Below, piece by piece: positions 14,324-17,560 of a stretch of DNA of 17,560 nucleotides. The stretch is from DASYVD01 sp050693035. GTDB lineage: Bacteria > Actinomycetota > UBA4738 > CALAEC01. Location: NCBI GenBank assembly GCA_050693035.1, contig JBOGWB010000091.1:1-17560 (forward strand), in the 5' to 3' direction. The stretch's first letter is position 1, and each line of letters begins with the position of its first letter. A model generated the notes under the pieces. That model was given only the letters and a program-made list of their open reading frames with translations, was not told the origin of the DNA and made no database searches. Made by a program: the position numbers and the translations under genes.

Positions 14324-14536
14324 GTGCTCCTGCTTCTCATCATCCTGCTGATCGCGGCGGCCGCGGCCGGCGTCCTGTGGCAGGTCGTGGAGATCGCCGC
14401 CGGGGTGGCCCTGGGCCTGTTCCTCTTCGTCGCCGTCCTCGCCGTGGTGGGCTACATGATGATCCGGTACCGCATCCGCAGGTTCCGTCGCGACTGGTAC
14501 GGGGAGAGGGATCCCGGCCGGCGCCCTCGTTACTGA
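14324..14536 (+). CDS. Small hypothetical membrane protein with two predicted spans
   Basis: A 70-residue protein that opens directly with MLLLLIILLIAAAAAGVLW, continues with a second hydrophobic stretch (about residues 23-46, ending AVLAVVGYMMI), and finishes with a very basic tail containing RYRIRRFRRDW and GRRPRY. It looks like an inner-membrane hairpin with a cytoplasmic positively charged C terminus. GTG 14324 follows GGGGGGAG at about 9 nt. A longer frame from 14222 would run antisense into the DUF72 start region and lacks membrane-protein character, so the short form is preferred. No family is recognised. Its stop overlaps the stop of the convergent alpha/beta hydrolase gene by 7 bp. 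It diverges from the DUF72-epimerase operon. Confidence 0.6.
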   Translation: MLLLLIILLIAAAAAGVLWQVVEIAAGVALGLFLFVAVLAVVGYMMIRYRIRRFRRDWYGERDPGRRPRY

Positions 14537-15195
14537 GCCCGAGCCCCACCCCTCAGCACCGGCTCGAAGAACTCTCCGACAGCTTCGGCGAGCTCCGCCT
14601 CGCGCCGCTCGAAGTAGTGGCCCGTTCCCGGAAGCACCTGGAGACGTGCGCGAGGGATCCGATCCGTCAATGCCTGGAGGTGGTTCACCGACGTGAGCCG
14701 GTCCAACGAGCCCACAACGAACAGCACCGGGGCCTCCAGGTTCTGGAGATCCTCCAGGGGCAGGGGAGGGAGGTCGGTCACCGTATCGGGCTCGACGGGC
14801 AAGGCCACGAGGGCCAGCGCGGCGATCCGAGGATCGCGAGCGGCGTGTCGGAGCGCCACGTTCGCCCCGAACGACCATCCGCCGACCACCGTGGGTCCCG
14901 GCGCCTCCTCGCGAACCCTCCCGACGGCCGCGTCGACGTCGGCGAGCTCGGCGACGCCCCCACCATGGGCTCCCTCCGAGCCCATGGTGCCCCGGAAATT
15001 GAACGCCAGGACGTGAAGCCCGCGCCGAGCGGCCAGGTGGTTCCGGATGGCCCACAGGACGGGGTGATCCTTGCTCCCTCCGAACGAGGGGTGTGCGTGG
15101 CACAGGACGGCCGTTCCTCTGGCCGGACCGTCCGCCTCGCGGAGGTCTCCCTCCAGGAACACGCTGTCGCTGGTGCGGAACCTGATCGTGGCCAT
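14530..15195 (-). CDS. Alpha/beta hydrolase (dienelactone hydrolase-like)
   Basis: This 221-residue cytosolic hydrolase has a complete catalytic triad: Ser108 in the nucleophile elbow GWSFGA, Asp165 in VVGSLDRLT and His193 in LPGTGHYFE. The opening CHAHPSFGGSKDHPV and FNFRGTMGSEG motifs are typical of the short alpha/beta hydrolases annotated as dienelactone-hydrolase-like or CocE/NonD-like; these opening motifs supply the oxyanion hole. Ester or lactone hydrolysis is expected, substrate unknown. ATG 15195 has no recognisable Shine-Dalgarno, and the start of the divergent oxidoreductase is only 20 bp away, so this transcript may be leaderless or the promoter may overlap the neighbour. A strong inverted repeat lies within codons about 69-78. 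Confidence 0.85.
   Translation of the reverse strand: MATIRFRTSDSVFLEGDLREADGPARGTAVLCHAHPSFGGSKDHPVLWAIRNHLAARRGLHVLAFNFRGTMGSEGAHGGGVAELADVDAAVGRVREEAPGPTVVGGWSFGANVALRHAARDPRIAALALVALPVEPDTVTDLPPLPLEDLQNLEAPVLFVVGSLDRLTSVNHLQALTDRIPRARLQVLPGTGHYFERREAELAEAVGEFFEPVLRGGARAQ
14961..14989. repeat. Perfect 12-bp inverted repeat with 5-base loop inside the alpha/beta hydrolase gene
   Basis: The arm CACCATGGGCTC (14961-14972), loop CCTCC (14973-14977) and exact reverse complement GAGCCCATGGTG (14978-14989) form a 29-base hairpin with no mismatch. It lies in codons for roughly TMGSEGAHGG of the minus-strand hydrolase. It has no following T run and is internal to the gene. Confidence 0.9.
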
Positions 15196-15215
15196 GGACG
15201 CGGGGAAGATTCAAC

Positions 15216-16199
15216 ATGAGGAGCATGGAGCGCGAGAAACCCGGCGGGCCGGCCACGGGACGGACGGGCGTCGCGTTGCGGGAGCCCCTCCCTTGGCACG
15301 ACCTCCTCCAGGTCGTGGAGACGGCCGAGGAGACCGGCTACGAGATCGCGTTGGTCCCCGAGAGCAAGGGCCGGGAGGCCTTCGCCACGCTGGCGGGGCT
15401 CGCCGCGGCGACGGTCCGGCTCCGCCTGGCGCCGGGGGTGTTGCCCATCACTTCGCGCAGCCCGACCCTGTCAGCCATGGGTGCGGCCACCGTACATGAG
15501 GCCAGCGGGGGACGGTTCGTGCTGGGACTCGGCTCGGGCCGGGCCCGCTCGGGGGCCGTGCGGCTCGTTCGGGAGTACGTCCACCAGGTCCGGGCGGCGC
15601 TCCGAGGAGAGGTCGTGAGCGCGCGTGGTCCCTTCCCGGTGGAGGGGTTCCGCCTTGGGCTCGACCACGGGCCGGTCGCGATCCCTGTGTGGTTGGCCGC
15701 CCTCGGCCCCCGGATGGTCGAGCTGGCCGGAGAGGTCGGTGACGGAGTGCTCCTGAACTGGTGCACGCCAGAGCGAGTGGCGAAGGCCAGAGAGGAGCTG
15801 GCGCGGGGCGCCGCGCGGCCCGGGAGGGACCCGGCGGAGCTGACGGTGGCGGTGTACGTGCGGGCCTGCCTGGGTCACGAGGAGGCGCATGCCCTGGAAG
15901 CGCTGGGCCTCGCGGCGGCCGAATACGCGGGATTCCCCAGCTATGCGCGGCAGCTCGAGGCGATGGGGCTCGGCGATCCGGCCAGGGCCGCGGCGGCGGG
16001 CGATCCGCGGGGCGGTGAGGCATTGGCTCGGGCGCTCTGCGTTTGGGGCGTCCGAAGCGAGGCGCTCGCGCGGCTCGCCGAGTGGCGCGACGCCGGAGCG
16101 GACCTGGTCGTGGTGTACCCGGTCCCGGCCCTGGAGACCCTTTCCTCACACCTGGGGACGGTGCTGGCCGTTGCCCCCAGCCCGGCGGTCGAGCATTGA
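15216..16199 (+). CDS. LLM-class flavin/F420-dependent oxidoreductase
   Basis: A 327-residue luciferase-like oxidoreductase of the size and pattern common in F420-using Actinomycetota. Visible elements are the helix-strand opening LLQVVETAEETGYEIALVPE, then RLRLAPGVLPITSRSP with the non-prolyl cis-peptide region, FVLGLGSG for phosphate binding, and IPVWLAALGPRMVELAGEVGDGV near the middle. The protein ends with a helix-strand pair WRDAGADLVVVYPV. The usual first beta strand is atypical, replaced by a Gly/Pro-rich stretch of about 18 residues before GVALRE. ATG 15216 is chosen; ATG 15225 is too close to its GAGGAG. F420 rather than FMN use, and the substrate, are inferred only from the family. 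It diverges from the hydrolase with a 20-bp spacer. Confidence 0.82.
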   Translation: MRSMEREKPGGPATGRTGVALREPLPWHDLLQVVETAEETGYEIALVPESKGREAFATLAGLAAATVRLRLAPGVLPITSRSPTLSAMGAATVHEASGGRFVLGLGSGRARSGAVRLVREYVHQVRAALRGEVVSARGPFPVEGFRLGLDHGPVAIPVWLAALGPRMVELAGEVGDGVLLNWCTPERVAKAREELARGAARPGRDPAELTVAVYVRACLGHEEAHALEALGLAAAEYAGFPSYARQLEAMGLGDPARAAAAGDPRGGEALARALCVWGVRSEALARLAEWRDAGADLVVVYPVPALETLSSHLGTVLAVAPSPAVEH

Positions 16200-16200
16200 G

Positions 16201-16791
16201 TCAACCGTTCCGGATGATTCTCCGCATGATCGGCCGGCTGCCCCGCCGGGCCACCTCCCTGAATCCGGCCCGGCGGAACATCGACACCAGGCCCGTGAAG
16301 GCGTCCGCGTTGCTGATGGCGCGGTCGGTGGGATCCACCGGGTACCCCTCCACGATGGCCGCTCCCTGCTCGGCCGCGTACCGCACCGCGGCGTCCAGGA
16401 GCGCCGTGCCCACCTTCATGCCCCGCTGGGACCGGTCCATGAAGAAGCAGACGATCGACCATACCGGCCGGTCGTCGACGGGCTTCAGGGTGGGAGACCG
16501 CTGGAGGCGCCCGAACTCCTCCCGCGGCGCGACCGAGACCCAGCCCACCGGCCGGCCGTCTCGATAGGCGAGGAGGCCAGGCACGTGGCCCTTGGCTACC
16601 AGGCCTTTCAGCCCCCGGCGGTTGCCGGCGCCCCGGTGCCTGATCCCCCGATCGAAGTCCGCGCCGGTCACTCGCCACCACATGCACCAGCAGTTGGAGT
16701 AGGCGCCTCGATCGCCGAACAGCTCCACCAGGTCCTCCCACAGGTCGGGGGTGACGGGCCGGATGTCGAGCGTGCCGGGTCGCGACTTCAC
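16201..16791 (-). CDS. GNAT-family N-acetyltransferase
   Basis: This 196-residue protein begins with DIRPVTPDLWEDLVELFGD and the unusual SNCWCMWWR (32-40), which I associate with a subset of small GNAT proteins. The acetyl-CoA-binding motif A is visible as VCFFMDRSQRGMKVGTALLDAA, with the R/Q-x-x-G-x-G/A-type loop QRGMKVG. A further strand, GYPVDPTD, follows. Substrate is unknown and could be a small molecule or a protein N terminus. The start is a GTG at 16791 with only a weak CCAGG before it; no better in-frame start exists nearby. Its stop lies one base from the stop of the convergent oxidoreductase, and it diverges from the ferredoxin gene. Confidence 0.83.
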   Translation of the reverse strand: MKSRPGTLDIRPVTPDLWEDLVELFGDRGAYSNCWCMWWRVTGADFDRGIRHRGAGNRRGLKGLVAKGHVPGLLAYRDGRPVGWVSVAPREEFGRLQRSPTLKPVDDRPVWSIVCFFMDRSQRGMKVGTALLDAAVRYAAEQGAAIVEGYPVDPTDRAISNADAFTGLVSMFRRAGFREVARRGSRPIMRRIIRNG

Positions 16792-16820
16792 CTGGTCACG
16801 GTACCGGAACGGAGATGTGC

Positions 16821-16848
16821 TTCACGCCTGCCCCATCCGGGGTAGACT
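16821..16848 (+). promoter_or_regulatory. Candidate promoter for the ferredoxin gene
   Basis: TTCACG (16821-16826) and TAGACT (16843-16848) are separated by 16 bp and sit about 50 bp upstream of the ferredoxin start. The -10 hexamer fits TAnnnT, while the -35 is only partly consensus. A perfect TTGACA at 16853-16858 lacks a matching -10 downstream. The ribosome site AAGGGGGAG follows at 16884-16892. Confidence 0.4.
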
Positions 16849-16898
16849 CTGATTGACACGTTCAGCACGGTGGAAACAGGGAAAAGGGGGAGCCCGAG

Positions 16899-17228
16899 AT
16901 GACATACACGATCACCGAGCCCTGTATCGACGTCAAGGACCGGGCCTGCGTCGACGAGTGCCCCGTGGACTGCATCTATGAGGGCGGCCGGATGCTGTAC
17001 ATCCAGCCCGACGAGTGCGTGGACTGCGCCGCCTGCGAGCCCGTGTGCCCGGTGACCGCCATCTTCGCCGAGGATGATGTCCCTGCGGAGTGGAAGGAGT
17101 TCACCCCGATCAACGCGGAGTTCTTCACCGAGGAGATCGCCGGCTACGTGTCTCCAGGTGGTGCCGCGCAGGTGGGTCCGGTGGACAAGGATCACCCCAA
17201 GGTGGCGGCGTGGGAGGCGGCCGGGTAG
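16899..17228 (+). CDS. fdxA: Seven-iron ferredoxin (3Fe-4S/4Fe-4S)
   Basis: A 109-residue electron carrier beginning MTYTITEPCIDVKDRACVDE, almost textbook for actinobacterial FdxA. Cys9, Cys17 and Cys50 are the expected 3Fe-4S ligands; Cys21, Cys40, Cys43 and Cys46 the 4Fe-4S ligands, with Cys25 as the conserved free cysteine known from Azotobacter ferredoxin I. The residues between Cys17 and Cys21 (VDE) and after Cys25 (IYEGGRMLYIQPDECV) keep standard spacing. The C-terminal 50 acidic residues (EWKEFTPINAEFF) are also family-typical. ATG 16899 follows AAGGGGGAG. It is a single-gene unit between divergent and convergent neighbours. A likely role is low-potential electron transfer to oxidoreductases or cytochrome P450s, but no partner is encoded next to it. 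Confidence 0.95.
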   Translation: MTYTITEPCIDVKDRACVDECPVDCIYEGGRMLYIQPDECVDCAACEPVCPVTAIFAEDDVPAEWKEFTPINAEFFTEEIAGYVSPGGAAQVGPVDKDHPKVAAWEAAG

Positions 17229-17237
17229 CGGCCGCTA
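17226..17237. repeat. Palindrome joining two convergent stop codons
   Basis: TAGCGGCCGCTA is a perfect 12-bp palindrome whose two ends are the TAG stop codons of the ferredoxin (+) and HAD phosphatase (-) genes. There is no T run on either side, so terminator function is not supported. Confidence 0.6.
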
Positions 17238-17560
17238 GCCCAGCCGGTCCAGCAGAGCCGGCAGGTCGGCCACCGAGTCGAGGACGTGGTCGGGGTCGCC
17301 GCGAGGGGCTGTCGGGGTCTCCTCCCGGGACTTCCCCGTTCGAACGAGGACCCCGGTTAGCCCGATCGCCTGCGCGGGGAGCACGTCGGCCTCGAGGTCG
17401 TCACCCACCATCACCGCCCGATCGGGCTCGACCCCCAGAAGGGCCACCGACTCGCGGAAGATCTCCGTCGACGGCTTCCCCACGACGACCGCCCGGACCC
17501 CGGCCGCTTCCTCCAACGCCGTCACGTAGGGCCCGGCGTCGAGCTTGGGACCTTCCGAGG
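17235..17560 (-). CDS. HAD-superfamily phosphatase (class IIA, LHPP/HDHD2/NagD-like), C-terminal part
   Basis: The frame is open at the right window edge, so the N-terminal half, including the catalytic DxD motif, is missing. The visible 107 residues show LDAGPYVTALEEAAGV, motif III Lys in VVVGKPSTEIF, and motif IV VMVGDDLEADVLPAQ with the Mg2+-binding Asp pair, then GVLVRTGKSRE. This pattern is very like the animal LHPP/HDHD2 and bacterial class IIA phosphatases. Physiological substrate cannot be said. Its stop (CTA at 17235-17237) faces the ferredoxin stop across a 6-bp gap, and both lie in the palindrome TAGCGGCCGCTA. Confidence 0.88.
   Translation of the reverse strand, partial: SEGPKLDAGPYVTALEEAAGVRAVVVGKPSTEIFRESVALLGVEPDRAVMVGDDLEADVLPAQAIGLTGVLVRTGKSREETPTAPRGDPDHVLDSVADLPALLDRLG

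Noticed and set aside
12509..15256. A 915-codon minus-strand open reading frame spanning the epimerase, DUF72 and hydrolase region
   Set aside because: Only its last 322 codons, from ATG 13477, resemble a protein family. The rest overlaps the better-supported DUF72 and hydrolase genes in other frames and is a GC-rich shadow.
1..17560. CRISPR arrays, tRNA/rRNA genes, insertion sequences, toxin-antitoxin or phage-defence modules
   Set aside because: Read-through on both strands showed no regularly spaced repeats, transposase or integrase motifs, or recognisable RNA genes; all larger frames are metabolic or regulatory.

Overview
The window looks like compact chromosomal DNA from a high-GC, F420-using bacterium, most likely an actinomycetote, possibly a deep or uncultured lineage. 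The basis is the very GC-rich codon usage, many GTG starts, two luciferase-like (LLM) flavin/F420-type oxidoreductases and an actinobacterial-style seven-iron ferredoxin. No rRNA, tRNA, CRISPR array, insertion sequence or phage gene is visible. The taxonomic call is inference.

Region 1 (1-3952, + strand) is a tight catabolic operon: the end of an LLM oxidoreductase, a beta-ureidopropionase-type amidohydrolase, a dihydropyrimidinase/hydantoinase and a CoA-acylating (methyl)malonate-semialdehyde dehydrogenase. Together they can open dihydropyrimidine rings, release beta-alanine (or beta-aminoisobutyrate), NH3 and CO2, and, after a transamination not encoded here, convert the semialdehyde to acetyl-CoA or propionyl-CoA. 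No dihydropyrimidine dehydrogenase is seen, though the operon continues off the left edge.

Region 2 (3953-5452, - strand), stop-to-stop with the operon, is the most unusual gene: one 499-residue reading frame joining a metal-site-complete peptide-deformylase-like domain to a threonine/serine-dehydratase-like PLP domain. Divergent from it, region 3 (5693-8105, + strand) holds a small ECF-type sigma factor without a visible anti-sigma factor, followed by a patatin-like protein with a hydrophobic multi-span segment inserted between its catalytic Ser and Asp.

Region 4 (8263-12483, + strand) holds two adjacent aldehyde dehydrogenases (one resembling gamma-aminobutyraldehyde dehydrogenase) and then a soluble PAS-histidine kinase with no partner regulator in view. 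Region 5 (12509-16791) is a mixed block: a NAD-dependent epimerase translationally coupled to a DUF72 protein, a two-span mini membrane protein, an alpha/beta hydrolase, a second LLM oxidoreductase and a GNAT acetyltransferase. Region 6 (16899-17560) has a seven-iron ferredoxin and the C-terminal part of a HAD phosphatase cut by the right edge.

Most convergent gene pairs abut or overlap, leaving almost no room for intrinsic terminators. Two perfect 12-bp-arm inverted repeats lie inside coding sequence at 13609-13632 and 14961-14989. The best candidates for something undescribed are the deformylase-dehydratase fusion and the sigma factor/membrane patatin pair.
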